A DNA stretch of 45,199 nucleotides from Subtercola sp. (GCA_025463765.1 JAODBC010000011.1:1-45199); one strand, 5' to 3'. Numbered from the stretch's first letter, positions 16,210-24,195 are shown. The notes: generated by a model not told the origin, from the letters alone. Numbers and translations are program-made.

Positions 16210-17705
16210 TGTCGGTTGCGAACCACCCCTGGCCGGCCGGTTTCATCTGGGGCTCGGCGACCGCCGCGGCCCAGATCGAAGGCGCTGCCCACGAAGACGG
16301 CAAAGAAGACTCAATCTGGGACGCGTTCGCACGCGTTCCGGGCGCGGTGATCAACGGCGACACCCCCGAGGTCGCAGTCGACCACTACCACCGGATGCCC
16401 GACGACGTCGCCTTGATGAAAGAACTCGGCCTCGATTCCTACCGCTTCTCCACCAGTTGGGCGCGGGTGAAGCCGGGCGATCGGTACGTCAACGCGAAGG
16501 GACTCGACTTCTACTCGCGACTCGTCGACGAGCTGCTCGGGGCGGGCATCCTGCCGTGGCTGACGCTGTACCACTGGGACCTTCCGCAGGCACTCGAAGA
16601 CCGCGGCGGCTGGACGAACCGCGACACCGCCTACCGCTTCGCGGACTACGCCGAGGCGGTCTACACGGCGCTCGGCGACCGCGTCGACCACTGGACCACG
16701 TTCAACGAACCCCTCTGTTCGTCACTCATCGCCTACACCTCGGGTGAGCACGCTCCCGGTCGTGTCGACCCGCGCGCCGGGCTCGCCGCCGCGCACCATC
16801 AGCACCTCGGCCACGGGCTCGCGGTGGCACGGCTGCGCGAGCTCGGCGCCGTGCGCGGCAAGACGAGCGATGGCGGCGACCACATCGGCATCACCCTCAA
16901 CCTCACGACGGCCGTACCGAACGACCCGAACGACCCAGCCGACATCGAGGCGGCCCGGCGCATCGACGGCCTGTGGAACAGGCTGTTTCTCGAGCCGATT
17001 GTGCTCGGCGCCTACCCGGCCGACGTGCTCGAGGATGTTCGGGAGTACGGTCTGGCAGAACTCATCCTGCCCGGCGACCTCGACATCATCTCGGCGCCGC
17101 TGGACTTCGTGGGGGTCAACCACTACCACGACGACAATGTCAGCGGGCATCCGCTACCCGTCGTCAGCGCCACAGCGGACGCCGGCCCGGCAGCCGGCGA
17201 CGAGCAGGGAGTCGCCCTGCCGACGCCGACCGCCGCGCCGACCACGCGGGAGAAGCGCTCGCCGTTCGTCGGCTCGGAGTACGTGACCTTTCCGCCGCGA
17301 GCGCTACCGCACACGGCGATGGGCTGGGAAGTGAACCCCGAGGGGCTGCATCGGCTGCTGGTGCGGCTCGGCCGCGAGTATCCGTCGCTGCCGCCGCTGT
17401 ACGTCACCGAGAACGGCGCTGCGTACGACGACGTCGTCTCCCCCGACGGCTGCATTCACGACGCGGAGCGCACCGCCTACGTCGAGTCGCACGTCGACGC
17501 GATCGGGCGGGCCATCGCCGACGGGGCGGATGTTCGCGGATACTTCTTGTGGTCGATGCTCGACAATTTCGAGTGGGCCTGGGGGTATGACAAGCGCTTC
17601 GGCATCGTGCGCGTCGACTATGAGAGCCAGCTGCGAACAGTCAAAGACAGCGGCCGAGCCTACGCCCGCATCATCAGGGAGTCTCGTGAACACGCTTACA
17701 ATTGA
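16209..17705 (+). CDS. Beta-glucosidase, glycoside hydrolase family 1
   Basis: A 498-residue GH1 enzyme with no signal peptide, so it acts in the cytoplasm on imported beta-glucosides. The GH1 N-terminal signature FIWGSATAAAQIEGA is at 12-26, the acid/base is E167 in TFNEP, and the nucleophile is E401 in YVTENGAAYDD. NHYHDDNV near 304 and FLWSMLDNFEWAWGYDKRFG near the end are also standard. A roughly 35-residue Ala/Pro/Asp-rich insertion (about 320-350) is not part of the core barrel. The start overlaps the MalG-like stop by one base. Linked to an uptake system and a CebR-type operator, it most likely cleaves cellobiose or short beta-1,4- or beta-1,3-glucosides to glucose. Confidence 0.95.
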   Translation: MSVANHPWPAGFIWGSATAAAQIEGAAHEDGKEDSIWDAFARVPGAVINGDTPEVAVDHYHRMPDDVALMKELGLDSYRFSTSWARVKPGDRYVNAKGLDFYSRLVDELLGAGILPWLTLYHWDLPQALEDRGGWTNRDTAYRFADYAEAVYTALGDRVDHWTTFNEPLCSSLIAYTSGEHAPGRVDPRAGLAAAHHQHLGHGLAVARLRELGAVRGKTSDGGDHIGITLNLTTAVPNDPNDPADIEAARRIDGLWNRLFLEPIVLGAYPADVLEDVREYGLAELILPGDLDIISAPLDFVGVNHYHDDNVSGHPLPVVSATADAGPAAGDEQGVALPTPTAAPTTREKRSPFVGSEYVTFPPRALPHTAMGWEVNPEGLHRLLVRLGREYPSLPPLYVTENGAAYDDVVSPDGCIHDAERTAYVESHVDAIGRAIADGADVRGYFLWSMLDNFEWAWGYDKRFGIVRVDYESQLRTVKDSGRAYARIIRESREHAYN

Positions 17706-17773
17706 GGGTAGCTAGACAATACGAGCGCCGAATGGATGCTCGTGGCCTGCCGAAACGACCGTAGGAGAGAGCT

Positions 17774-18835
17774 GTGACGACGGAGACGCCAAGCAGCACT
17801 TCTGCGCCGGGCGAGGCGGAATCCGGTGGCCCGCGCGTCGTTCCCACGCTCGAAATGGTGGCAGCACTCGCCGGCGTCTCGCGAGCCACGGTGTCTCGCG
17901 TGGTCAATTCGTCGCCCAAGGTGACGCAGCAAGTGGTCGACGCCGTCAACGAGGCCATCGAGAAGCTCAACTACGTGCCGAACCGGGCGGCCCGATCGCT
18001 GGCCAGCAGGCGTACGCAGGTGATCGCGCTCGTCGTTCCCGAGACCACGGCCAAGGTGTTCAGCGACCCGTTCTTCGCAACCGTCGTGCAGGGCATCGCG
18101 CTCTACCTCTCCGACACGGACTACACGCTGAACATGCTCATCTCGTCCGAGACGAAGTCGGAGAAGACGAGGCGCTACCTGATGGGCGGAAACGTCGACG
18201 GGGCAATCGTGGTCTCGCACCACAGTGGCGACCACTCGTATGCGCACCTGGGGCAATCGCTGCCGATGGTCTTCGGCGGCCGCCCGCTCGCAGCCGAGGG
18301 CGAAAGCTACTTCGTCGATGTCGATAACGCCGCGGGTGCCGCCGGCGCGACCGCCCACCTCATCGAGAGCGGGCGGCGACATCTCGCCACCATCGCGGGG
18401 CCTCAAGACATGCCGCCGGGCCTCGACCGGCTCAGCGGCTGGCGGCGCGCGCTCAGCATGCACGGGCTCGACCAGTCTCTCGTCGAGGTCGGCGACTTCA
18501 CTCCGGAGTCGGGAGCTGCGGCGATGCGCCGACTGCTCGACCGCGGGGTGCCGATCGACGGGGTCTTCGCAGCGAACGACCAGATGGCGGCGGGAGCGTA
18601 CTCCGCCATCTACGAGCGCGGGCTGAGCATCCCGGGCGACATCGCCGTCGCGGGGTTCGACGACAACTTCTACGGATCGACCGCCACTCCCCCGCTCACG
18701 ACCGTGCATCAGCCCTCCCACGAGCTCGGCGCCAAAATGGCCGAAGTACTCGTGGCGCTCATCGAGGGCAAGTCGGTCGAGCACGTGACGACCATGCCCA
18801 CCCAGCTGCTGATCCGGGCATCCACTGCTGTGTGA
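17774..18835 (+). CDS. LacI-family transcriptional regulator (CebR/CelR-like)
   Basis: A 353-residue repressor. After about 25 disordered residues comes the LacI helix-turn-helix and hinge helix: TLEMVAALAGVSRATVSRVV and LNYVPNRAARSLASRR, followed by the periplasmic-binding-like sensor with IALVVPETTAKVFSDPFFAT and GIFAANDQ-like GVFAANDQMAAGAY. GTG 17774 is preceded by AGGAGAGAG. It lies 68 bases after the beta-glucosidase and is probably both co-transcribed and able to use a weak local promoter. The twin operators at the head of the operon match the CebR box except for one symmetric position, so this protein should bind them and release on a beta-glucoside inducer. In Streptomyces the equivalent regulator gene lies upstream of the operon rather than at its end. 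Confidence 0.9.
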   Translation: MTTETPSSTSAPGEAESGGPRVVPTLEMVAALAGVSRATVSRVVNSSPKVTQQVVDAVNEAIEKLNYVPNRAARSLASRRTQVIALVVPETTAKVFSDPFFATVVQGIALYLSDTDYTLNMLISSETKSEKTRRYLMGGNVDGAIVVSHHSGDHSYAHLGQSLPMVFGGRPLAAEGESYFVDVDNAAGAAGATAHLIESGRRHLATIAGPQDMPPGLDRLSGWRRALSMHGLDQSLVEVGDFTPESGAAAMRRLLDRGVPIDGVFAANDQMAAGAYSAIYERGLSIPGDIAVAGFDDNFYGSTATPPLTTVHQPSHELGAKMAEVLVALIEGKSVEHVTTMPTQLLIRASTAV

Positions 18836-18839
18836 ATTG

Positions 18840-18864
18840 GTGCGCCGCCGCCCCTGCGGCGCAC
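18840..18864 (+). terminator. Probable terminator of the sugar operon
   Basis: GTGCGCCGC (18840-18848) pairs perfectly with GCGGCGCAC (18856-18864) around a 7-base loop, 4 bases after the regulator stop codon. The T tract of a classical intrinsic terminator is absent, as is common in high-GC actinobacteria. Confidence 0.55.
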
Positions 18865-18907
18865 GGTGCGACTAGCCGCTCGCTTCCAGCTATTGGCCGC
18901 TACCAAC

Positions 18908-18941
18908 GCTGAAAGCGACGAGCGCGGTCGCCGCTTTCAGC
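18908..18941. repeat. Perfect 10-bp inverted repeat
   Basis: GCTGAAAGCG (18908-18917) pairs with CGCTTTCAGC (18932-18941). The 14-base loop contains a second small dyad (GCGAC with GTCGC), so two alternative folds exist. Second of three hairpins downstream of the sugar operon. Confidence 0.6.
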
Positions 18942-18995
18942 CGACCACGCTCCGTGCGCCGCCTCCTCCCCGCAGCATGAGCGCGACCGACTTTG

Positions 18996-19035
18996 CGAAA
19001 AGTGCCCTAAAATTTCGGTTTTGGGGCACTTTTCG
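18996..19035. repeat. Long inverted repeat with TTTGCG-type arm
   Basis: A 17-bp stem with one G-T wobble (18996-19012 against 19019-19035) around a 6-base loop TTTCGG. The left arm begins CGAAAAGTGCCC and is preceded by GACTTTG, the same lead-in as the hairpin at 21470. Could be a terminator or a mobile-element-like hairpin. Confidence 0.65.
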
Positions 19036-19054
19036 GTGATTCGCTGAGCGAGAG

Positions 19055-19083
19055 TTGACATTGCGATAGTTTGCGATATATCG
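19055..19083 (+). promoter_or_regulatory. PadR gene promoter with overlapping operator palindrome
   Basis: A perfect -35 TTGACA (19055-19060), 16-base spacer and TATATC (19077-19082) as -10. The perfect palindrome CGATATATCG (19074-19083) covers the -10 box. TTGCGATA occurs twice, at 19061 and 19071, exactly one helical turn apart. AT-rich palindromes over the promoter are typical PadR targets, so autorepression is likely. Confidence 0.6.
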
Positions 19084-19211
19084 TTAACACGTCGCCGAAT
19101 AGCGGTGATGCATCGGGAGCACTCCGAGACCGTTCGGTTTCGTGAGGAAGGCTTCTGACAAGACTTCTTACCCGCTGTCGAATGACGACAGACAGAAAGG
19201 TGAACGCGATC

Positions 19212-19883
19212 ATGAAGCGCACTCACAACAACTTCGACTTTTCAGGCTCTGACTCTCAGCACGAGAGTCACGGGCGCCCCAACGGGCACTCCCCGGCAGA
19301 CCGCGCATTCCGCGGCCCACACGGTCACGACGGGTTCCGGGGCTTCGGCCCCGGCGCAGGTTTCGGCGCAGCAGGCTTCGGCCCCGGCGCAGGAGCCGGC
19401 TTCGGCGCAGGGTTCGGCCCGGGCTTCGGCCCGCGCGGCCCGCGTCGTGCAGGCAAGGGCGACATCCGCTCGGCCATCCTGTCGCTTCTCGGGGACGGCG
19501 CCTCGAACGGGTACGGCCTCATCAAGGCCATCGCCGAGCGCACCGGCGGCACCTGGCGCCCGAGCCCCGGCTCGGTCTACCCCACGCTGCAGCAGCTCGT
19601 CGACGAAGAACTCATCGTGGCCACCGGTGACGGCCGCCGCACCGAGTTCGAACTCACCGACGCGGGCAAGGCGTACCTCACCGAGCACGCCGACGAAATC
19701 ACGAAAGCCTGGGAGGCGACTCCCGGCCGCTCGCAGAGCGACACGGCCTTCATCGAGAGCGTCGGCAAGCTGATGGGCGTCGTGCACCAGTTCCGCTCCG
19801 CGGCGACGGATGCCCAACGCACCGCAGCAGCCGAGAAACTCGACGAGGCGCGCCGCGCGCTGTACCTGATTCTCGCCGACTAG
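19212..19883 (+). CDS. PadR-family transcriptional regulator with Gly/Phe-rich N-terminus
   Basis: A 223-residue protein. Residues about 1-80 are low complexity: His/Gly-rich at first, then repeating F-G-x-G-A-G units (GFGPGAGAGFGAGFGPGFGP) up to an R-R-A-G-K boundary. The PadR winged helix follows with DIRSAILSLLGDGASNGYGL, the G-T-W-R-P-S-P-G-S-V-Y-P-T-L signature and the wing DGRRTEFELTDAGK, then a C-terminal dimerisation helix. PadR proteins repress detoxification, efflux or phenolic-acid genes. The ATG at 19212 is favoured; an AAAGG lies 11 bases upstream, and GTG 19200 or ATG 19182 are alternatives. The promoter at 19055 overlaps a palindrome, consistent with autoregulation. The repeat region would add a flexible, possibly self-associating head. 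Confidence 0.88.
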   Translation: MKRTHNNFDFSGSDSQHESHGRPNGHSPADRAFRGPHGHDGFRGFGPGAGFGAAGFGPGAGAGFGAGFGPGFGPRGPRRAGKGDIRSAILSLLGDGASNGYGLIKAIAERTGGTWRPSPGSVYPTLQQLVDEELIVATGDGRRTEFELTDAGKAYLTEHADEITKAWEATPGRSQSDTAFIESVGKLMGVVHQFRSAATDAQRTAAAEKLDEARRALYLILAD

Positions 19884-19901
19884 CAGTCCTGTACGTCCAA
19901 A

Positions 19902-19940
19902 GGTCGGCAGTTCCCTTAAGAGGAGGGCTGCCGGCCTTTT
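19902..19940 (+). terminator. Intrinsic terminator after the PadR gene
   Basis: GGTCGGCAG (19902-19910) pairs with CTGCCGGCC (19928-19936) with one wobble, followed by TTTT; an inner CCC/GGG pairing tightens the loop. It overlaps the last codons of the convergent membrane-protein gene and may work in both directions. Confidence 0.8.
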
Positions 19941-20671
19941 CGTGCGGTGAGGTAGATGACGCAGAGGGCGATGAGGGCGAGCAAGACGAGGCTCACCGGG
20001 CCGGTGCCGAGGCCGAGACCGCCGCGCGAGGGGGGAACGGCCATCCAGTCGGCGAACGACGCGCCCAGCGGGCGGGTCACGACGTACGCGAACCAAAACG
20101 CCAGCACCGGGTTCATGCCGAAGCGCGCGTAGCCGACGGCCGGTATCGCGATGATCACGGCGAACAGGATGCCCGAGCCCAAGTACCCCAGATCGAACAC
20201 GGTCGCGGTCAGGTCTCCGGCGGCCGTGCCGAGGGCGAAAGTAGCCAGCACGGTGACCCAGTAGAACAGTTCGCGCCGGCGCGACCTGATGCTGTGGATC
20301 GACAGCGTTCCCTCCACCCGGCGCCACAACACGAACACCACGGCGAGAACCACCGCGAACACCAGAGTCGAGACGACGTACGGCACCCCGAAGCCGACGT
20401 GCGCAACGTCGGCCGCCATGGTTCCGAACACGCTGACCAGCACGACGGTGAGCCAGTAGAGCCACGGTGTGTATGCCCGCGAGCGCACCTGGAGCACGAG
20501 GGCGATCACGAGCGTCAGGCCGGTCAACGGCACGACCACGACAGGATCGAAGGCAACGGCGAAATAGTCCGAGGTCGTCTCTCCCATCCCGGTGGTCAGC
20601 ACCTTGGTCAGCCAGAAGGCGACTGTGATCTCAGGTACCTTCGAGGCGAGCGTACGGGCCGGGAGAGTCAT
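19916..20671 (-). CDS. COG4705-type membrane protein
   Basis: A 251-residue protein with about seven membrane segments. The start ASKVPEITVAFWLTKVLTTG, the internal G-T-M-A-A-D-V and GTAAGDLTATVFDLGYLGSG, and the late RPLGASFADWM are typical of the uncharacterised COG4705 membrane-anchored family. The two G-T-x-A-x-D motifs in successive helices indicate an internal duplication. Function is unknown. A TAACGT -10 box lies 6 bases upstream of the ATG, so the message is probably leaderless. It is divergent from the TetR-type regulator with 65 bases between the starts, which makes it a natural candidate target of that regulator. Confidence 0.78.
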   Translation of the reverse strand: MTLPARTLASKVPEITVAFWLTKVLTTGMGETTSDYFAVAFDPVVVVPLTGLTLVIALVLQVRSRAYTPWLYWLTVVLVSVFGTMAADVAHVGFGVPYVVSTLVFAVVLAVVFVLWRRVEGTLSIHSIRSRRRELFYWVTVLATFALGTAAGDLTATVFDLGYLGSGILFAVIIAIPAVGYARFGMNPVLAFWFAYVVTRPLGASFADWMAVPPSRGGLGLGTGPVSLVLLALIALCVIYLTARKGRQPSS

Positions 20672-20677
20672 GACTCA

Positions 20678-20683
20678 ACGTTA
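20678..20683 (-). promoter_or_regulatory. -10 box of a leaderless promoter (COG4705 gene)
   Basis: On the minus strand TAACGT is followed by 6 bases and ATG 20671; no Shine-Dalgarno. Confidence 0.45.
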
Positions 20684-20724
20684 GCGATCGGCGGGCAAAA
20701 GCAACGAAGATTGCCTTACGGCGT

Positions 20725-20730
20725 TAGACT
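20725..20730 (+). promoter_or_regulatory. -10 box of a leaderless promoter (TetR gene)
   Basis: TAGACT, 6 bases, then ATG 20737. The imperfect dyad CTTACG/CGTTAG spanning the -10 and a second CGTTAG copy at 20679 could form operator half sites for the TetR-type product. Confidence 0.45.
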
Positions 20731-20736
20731 GTCTGT

Positions 20737-21504
20737 ATGAATACTCAGGTCGTGATGCATACTCGAGTCGCGACGCCCGGTCAGGTCGCGCCAGAGGCTT
20801 CGGTGTCGAAAGCCGCAGCGGATGCCCCAGCCACGCCGACCAGCACGGCGATCTCGGCCGGCCCAGTGATCTCGGCCACCCCGGCGAAAGCTGCTGCGGG
20901 GCCGAAGCGCACCGGCGGTCGAAGTGCCTTGGTGCTCGCTGCCGTGCGCAGGGCCGTCGAAGAGCTCGTTCGCGAGCGCGGTGCCGAGCGAGTCACGGTT
21001 CCGATGATCGCCGAGCGCGCCGGAGTGAACCCGACCAGCATCTATCGCCGCTGGGGCGATCTGCCCACCCTGCTCAATGAGATCGCCACGTATCACCTCG
21101 ATCCGGCCCGCCCGCTGCCCGAAACGGGAACGTTGCGCGACGACCTCACCGCTTGGGCTCGCGAAATCGTCGAGCACTACCGCAAGCCCGTGAACGCCGC
21201 GCTGCTGCGCGCGGGGGCGGCGACCGCTGGCGAAAGCGAATCGGACTGCCTGCGCGACCGCCGCGCAGAGGCCACGATGATGGTCGCGCGATTCGAGCAT
21301 CCACTCGTCACCGCCGAGCAGGTGATCGACCACCTCGTGGCGCCGATCATCTACCGCGTCATCTTTCTTCCCTCGAGCGTCGACGCGGCCACCGCCGACC
21401 GCCTCGTCTCCGACCTTTTTCTGCCGCACCCCCCTGTGGTGCGCCCACCCTCGGCGCCTTCGCCCATCGACTTTGCGAAAATGGCTGTAAAGACGCCCTC
21501 TTAG
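20737..21504 (+). CDS. TetR-family transcriptional regulator
   Basis: A 255-residue regulator. The N-terminal 65 residues are an Ala/Thr/Pro-rich disordered extension. The TetR DNA-binding domain is ALVLAAVRRAVEELVRERGA, then VTVPMIAERAGVNPTSIYRRWG, with the recognition helix NPTSIYRRWG. The ligand domain resembles the TetR_C class with LRDDLTAWAREIVEHYRKP. Its last codons lie in a hairpin (21470-21521). It is divergent from a COG4705 membrane protein, so it may control that gene; no ligand is evident. The leaderless start (TAGACT plus 6 bases) supports ATG 20737, though ATG 20755 could also serve. Confidence 0.87.
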   Translation: MNTQVVMHTRVATPGQVAPEASVSKAAADAPATPTSTAISAGPVISATPAKAAAGPKRTGGRSALVLAAVRRAVEELVRERGAERVTVPMIAERAGVNPTSIYRRWGDLPTLLNEIATYHLDPARPLPETGTLRDDLTAWAREIVEHYRKPVNAALLRAGAATAGESESDCLRDRRAEATMMVARFEHPLVTAEQVIDHLVAPIIYRVIFLPSSVDAATADRLVSDLFLPHPPVVRPPSAPSPIDFAKMAVKTPS

Positions 21505-21521
21505 GGTCTTTTTCGCAAAGT
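21470..21521. terminator. Hairpin overlapping the TetR stop codon
   Basis: ACTTTGCGAAAA (21470-21481) pairs with the complement in TTTTTCGCAAAGT (21509-21521); an inner AAGAC/GTCTT pair extends it. It begins inside the coding region and includes the stop. Same arm type as the repeat at 18996. The genes on either side are convergent, so it probably ends transcripts. Confidence 0.6.
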
Positions 21522-21619
21522 GGATTCACCGACGCTCGTCGCGTTCCGCGAGGGTAGCGGCCAAGACTGTTGTGCCAGAACCAGTCGCACTGTTCGCCCC
21601 AGGGGCGGCGGCGAACCGG

Positions 21620-22108
21620 CTACACAGCGGGCAGCGACTGCTCGATCAGCGAAACGATGGCGGGGTCATCCGGCTCGGTGCGCGGGCGGAAGCGGTGCAC
21701 GGCTCCGTCGGGGGTGACGACGAACTTCTCGAAGTTCCACTTCACACGGCCGGCCTTGCCCTCGGCATCGTTCGCCTTCTTGAGCTCGGTGTACAGCGCA
21801 TGCTCGCCCCGGCCATTGACCTTGATGCGCTCGAACATGGGGAACGTGACACCCCACGTCGTCGAGCAGTATTCGGCGATTTTCTCTTCGCTGCCGAGTT
21901 CTTGCAAGAACTGGTTGCTCGGAAAGCCGAGCACGGTGAAGCCGCGATCGCCGTACGTCTTCTGCAGGTCTTCGAGCTTCTCGTACTGAGGCGCGAGCCC
22001 GCACCGCGACGCGACGTTGACGATGAGCTTCACCTTGTCGCCGTAGGCCGAGAGCGACGTCTCGCCGCCGTCGATGGTGACGATCGGAATCTCGTTGATG
22101 TCGGCCAC
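21620..22108 (-). CDS. Glutathione peroxidase-family thiol peroxidase
   Basis: A 162-residue thioredoxin-fold peroxidase. The catalytic cysteine is C36 in NVASRCGLAPQY, the conserved glutamine is in GFPSNQF (61-67), and the tryptophan is in VKWNFEKFVV. It uses Cys rather than selenocysteine and lacks the dimer loop, so like most bacterial members it probably draws electrons from thioredoxin or mycothiol systems. GTG 22108 is chosen because GAGGGGG lies about 7 bases upstream; GTG 22114 overlaps the previous stop and leaves no spacing. It follows the EthD-like gene directly and is likely in the same transcript. Confidence 0.92.
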   Translation of the reverse strand: MADINEIPIVTIDGGETSLSAYGDKVKLIVNVASRCGLAPQYEKLEDLQKTYGDRGFTVLGFPSNQFLQELGSEEKIAEYCSTTWGVTFPMFERIKVNGRGEHALYTELKKANDAEGKAGRVKWNFEKFVVTPDGAVHRFRPRTEPDDPAIVSLIEQSLPAV

Positions 22109-22110
22109 GG

Positions 22111-22425
22111 TCACGCCCCCTCTTCGATGTCGGAGAACAGAATGCGCACGCCGCCGGTCGCGAGACCGAAGATCGACGGGAACAGCTCCGCCGCCTCGGC
22201 CGTGGCGACAGCAGCCGAGGCGGTGTCGTAGTCGTCGAAGTACAGGTCGAACATGCGGTAGGCCGGAGTCGGCGTACCGTCTTCTTTCGGCCACACCTTC
22301 GAGCTCTCGAATTTGACCACCCCGGGCAGCTTCTTGGCCAGTTCGACCTGACCGGCCGAGTAGCCGGCTTCGAACGTGTCGGGGTCGGTGGGGTTGTCGT
22401 AGATAACAGTGATTTTCGTGGGCAT
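22111..22425 (-). CDS. EthD-family dimeric alpha/beta-barrel protein
   Basis: A 104-residue ferredoxin-like barrel protein: KITVIYDNPTDPDTFEAGY at the start, the family-typical Y-R-M-F-D-L-Y-F-D-D-Y and the closing FGLATGGVRILFSD. EthD was first found beside a cytochrome P450 needed for ether degradation; most relatives have no assigned reaction. A GAAGGCGG ribosome-binding site precedes the ATG. The stop codon abuts the peroxidase start, so the pair is translated together, which hints at a shared oxidative-stress role. It is divergent from thyA. Confidence 0.82.
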   Translation of the reverse strand: MPTKITVIYDNPTDPDTFEAGYSAGQVELAKKLPGVVKFESSKVWPKEDGTPTPAYRMFDLYFDDYDTASAAVATAEAAELFPSIFGLATGGVRILFSDIEEGA

Positions 22426-22516
22426 CGTGCCGCCTTCTCTGCATCGAATCGGGGCGCTTCAGCCCCGTGATCTCATCGTAGGTGCGGCGGGCTGGCGGTT
22501 GCCCCCGAATTGCAAT

Positions 22517-22522
22517 TACGCT
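22517..22522 (+). promoter_or_regulatory. -10 box of a leaderless promoter (thyA)
   Basis: TACGCT followed by 7 bases and ATG 22530; no Shine-Dalgarno. Confidence 0.45.
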
Positions 22523-22529
22523 CGTGCTG

Positions 22530-23339
22530 ATGATTACTACAGTCGCGACTCCGTATGAAGACCTGCTGCGGCACACCCTCGAAACGGGCACGGCGAAATC
22601 CGACCGCACGGGCACAGGAACGACCAGTGTATTCGGCGCCCAGCTGCGTTTCGACCTGCACGAGGGCTTTCCGCTCATCACCACCAAACGCGTGCATTTC
22701 AAGTCCATCGCCTACGAGCTGTTGTGGTTTCTGCGCGGCGAGAGCAACGTCGGCTGGCTTCGTGACAACGGTGTCACCATCTGGAACGAATGGGCCGACG
22801 CCGACGGCGAACTCGGCCCGGTCTACGGGGTGCAGTGGCGCTCCTGGCCGACCCCGTCTGGTGAGCACATCGACCAGATCAGCCAGGTCATGCACACGCT
22901 GAAGAGCGACCCCGATTCGCGACGGATGATCGTGTCGGCCTGGAACGTGGCCGACATCCCCCAGATGGCCCTCGCCCCCTGCCACGCCTTCTTTCAGTTC
23001 TACGTGGCCGACGGCAAGCTCTCGTGCCAGCTCTATCAGCGCAGCGCCGACCTCTTTCTCGGCGTACCCTTCAACATCGCGAGCTACGCACTGCTCACGC
23101 ACATGGTGGCCGCGCAAGCCGGCCTCGAGGTGGGCGACTTCATCTGGACGGGCGGCGACTGCCACATCTACGACAACCACCGCGAGCAGGTGACCGAGCA
23201 ACTCAGTCGCGAGCCGTACCCGCTGCCGACGCTGAAGCTGCTGCGTACCCCGCCGAGCATTTTCGACTACGAGTACAGCGATTTCGAGATCGAGAACTAC
23301 CAGCATCACCCGGCCATCAAGGCACCGGTCGCGGTGTGA
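22530..23339 (+). CDS. thyA: Thymidylate synthase ThyA
   Basis: A 269-residue ThyA enzyme, close to the E. coli length of 264. It converts dUMP and methylenetetrahydrofolate to dTMP and dihydrofolate. Visible landmarks are [20 protein letters not shown] (24-43), the nucleophile C151 in [13 protein letters not shown], the phosphate-binding [26 protein letters not shown] and HIYDNHREQ. The C-terminus ends K-A-P-V-A-V, matching the family's conserved A-P-V-A-V end needed for closure. It is followed 7 bases later by folA, so the producer of dihydrofolate and its recycling enzyme are co-expressed. Confidence 0.98.
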   Translation: MITTVATPYEDLLRHTLETGTAKSDRTGTGTTSVFGAQLRFDLHEGFPLITTKRVHFKSIAYELLWFLRGESNVGWLRDNGVTIWNEWADADGELGPVYGVQWRSWPTPSGEHIDQISQVMHTLKSDPDSRRMIVSAWNVADIPQMALAPCHAFFQFYVADGKLSCQLYQRSADLFLGVPFNIASYALLTHMVAAQAGLEVGDFIWTGGDCHIYDNHREQVTEQLSREPYPLPTLKLLRTPPSIFDYEYSDFEIENYQHHPAIKAPVAV

Positions 23340-23346
23340 CGCGCGC

Positions 23347-23829
23347 ATGACGCTCGGCATGATCTGGGCCGAAGCCCGCGCGGGCATCATCGGCGACGGC
23401 GGCACCATTCCGTGGCGGCTGCCCGAAGACCTGGCCCACTTTCGCGAGCTCACCCTTGGCGACGCGGTGCTGATGGGCCGCAAGACCTGGGATTCGCTGC
23501 CCGAGCGATTCCGCCCGCTGCCGGGCCGCCGCAATCTGGTGCTCACCCGCGACCCGAGCTGGTCGGCGGCCGGGGCCGAGACGGCGCACTCGATCTCTCA
23601 GGCGCAGCTCATGGCCGGCGACGACGCGTTGTGGGTGATCGGCGGTGGCGAGCTCTACCGGCAGGCTCTTGCGCTTGCGACCCGGCTCGAGGTCACCGAA
23701 GTGGATCTCGGCGTTCGCGGCGATACCCGCGCGCCCGCGATCGACGCGACGTGGGAGCCCCAGGGTGCGACGCCCTGGCTCGAGTCGGCCACGGGCATCC
23801 GCTACCGCTTCGTGAGCTACGCGCGCTGA
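23347..23829 (+). CDS. folA: Dihydrofolate reductase
   Basis: A 160-residue DHFR that reduces dihydrofolate to tetrahydrofolate with NADPH. MTLGMIWAEARAGIIGDGG is the first strand, then IPWRLPEDLAHFRELT with the catalytic acid in the L-P-E-D-L-A-H-F motif, LMGRKTWDSLPERFRPLPGR for NADPH and WVIGGGELYRQAL for the second nucleotide motif. It is directly behind thyA. A 15-bp tandem repeat begins at its stop codon. Confidence 0.97.
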   Translation: MTLGMIWAEARAGIIGDGGTIPWRLPEDLAHFRELTLGDAVLMGRKTWDSLPERFRPLPGRRNLVLTRDPSWSAAGAETAHSISQAQLMAGDDALWVIGGGELYRQALALATRLEVTEVDLGVRGDTRAPAIDATWEPQGATPWLESATGIRYRFVSYAR

Positions 23830-23895
23830 CGCCGGCTGCCCTCACGGCGACTGCATTCACGGCGGCCGCATTCACAGCGACTGCGCTCACGCCGG
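23821..23895. repeat. 15-bp tandem repeat after folA, about 5 copies
   Basis: Units at 23836-23850, 23851-23865, 23866-23880 and 23881-23895 follow the pattern CTGCATTCACGGCGA with few changes; a partial copy covers the folA stop codon. It separates the convergent folA and thioredoxin-like genes. Confidence 0.75.
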
Positions 23896-23934
23896 CTGGC
23901 GCCCGAATCGCCGCCGCCGGCAGCGTTCCGCGGC

Positions 23935-24195
23935 TCAGAGGGCGAGCGCCAGCCCCGTCAGCACCTGATTGATGGTGGGCACGCCTTCTGCGCGAAAAAC
24001 CTGTTCACCGGCGTCGTTCTCGATGATCACCGTCGGCGTGGCGGTGATGTCGGCCCGCTCCGCGGCATCTGGATGAACGGCCACATTCACCTCGGACACA
24101 GAAACGCCGTTCACCAGCGCTGCGGCATGGTCGAGCACGGCGCGCGTCGAGGTGCACGCTCCGCAGAACGACGACGAATACAGCTGAACACGCAT
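23935..24195 (-). CDS. Small thioredoxin/glutaredoxin-like protein
   Basis: An 86-residue minimal thioredoxin fold: MRVQLYSSSFCGACTSTRAV with active site C-G-A-C near residues 11-14, then VSEVNVAVHPDAAERADITA, the cis-proline T-A-T-P-T-V and a short C-terminal helix. The size fits the NrdH/glutaredoxin class, but C-G-A-C is not the usual C-P-x-C or C-V-Q-C and the electron donor is unclear. The ATG at 24195 has no clear ribosome-binding site. It follows the CitE-like gene by 85 bases on the same strand. Confidence 0.8.
   Translation of the reverse strand: MRVQLYSSSFCGACTSTRAVLDHAAALVNGVSVSEVNVAVHPDAAERADITATPTVIIENDAGEQVFRAEGVPTINQVLTGLALAL

Larger units (their letters stand above)
18836..19211. 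other. 376-base gene-free spacer with three hairpins and the PadR promoter
   Basis: No coding region is supported. It holds a GC hairpin just after the LacI stop, two further inverted repeats (18908-18941 and 18996-19035), then a promoter with an operator-like palindrome at 19055-19083. About 120 bases of leader follow before the PadR start. Confidence 0.7.

Noticed and set aside
22494..22530. TTGCCC at 22499 as -35 for thyA
   Set aside because: The spacer to TACGCT is only 12 bases, too short for a sigma-70-type promoter.
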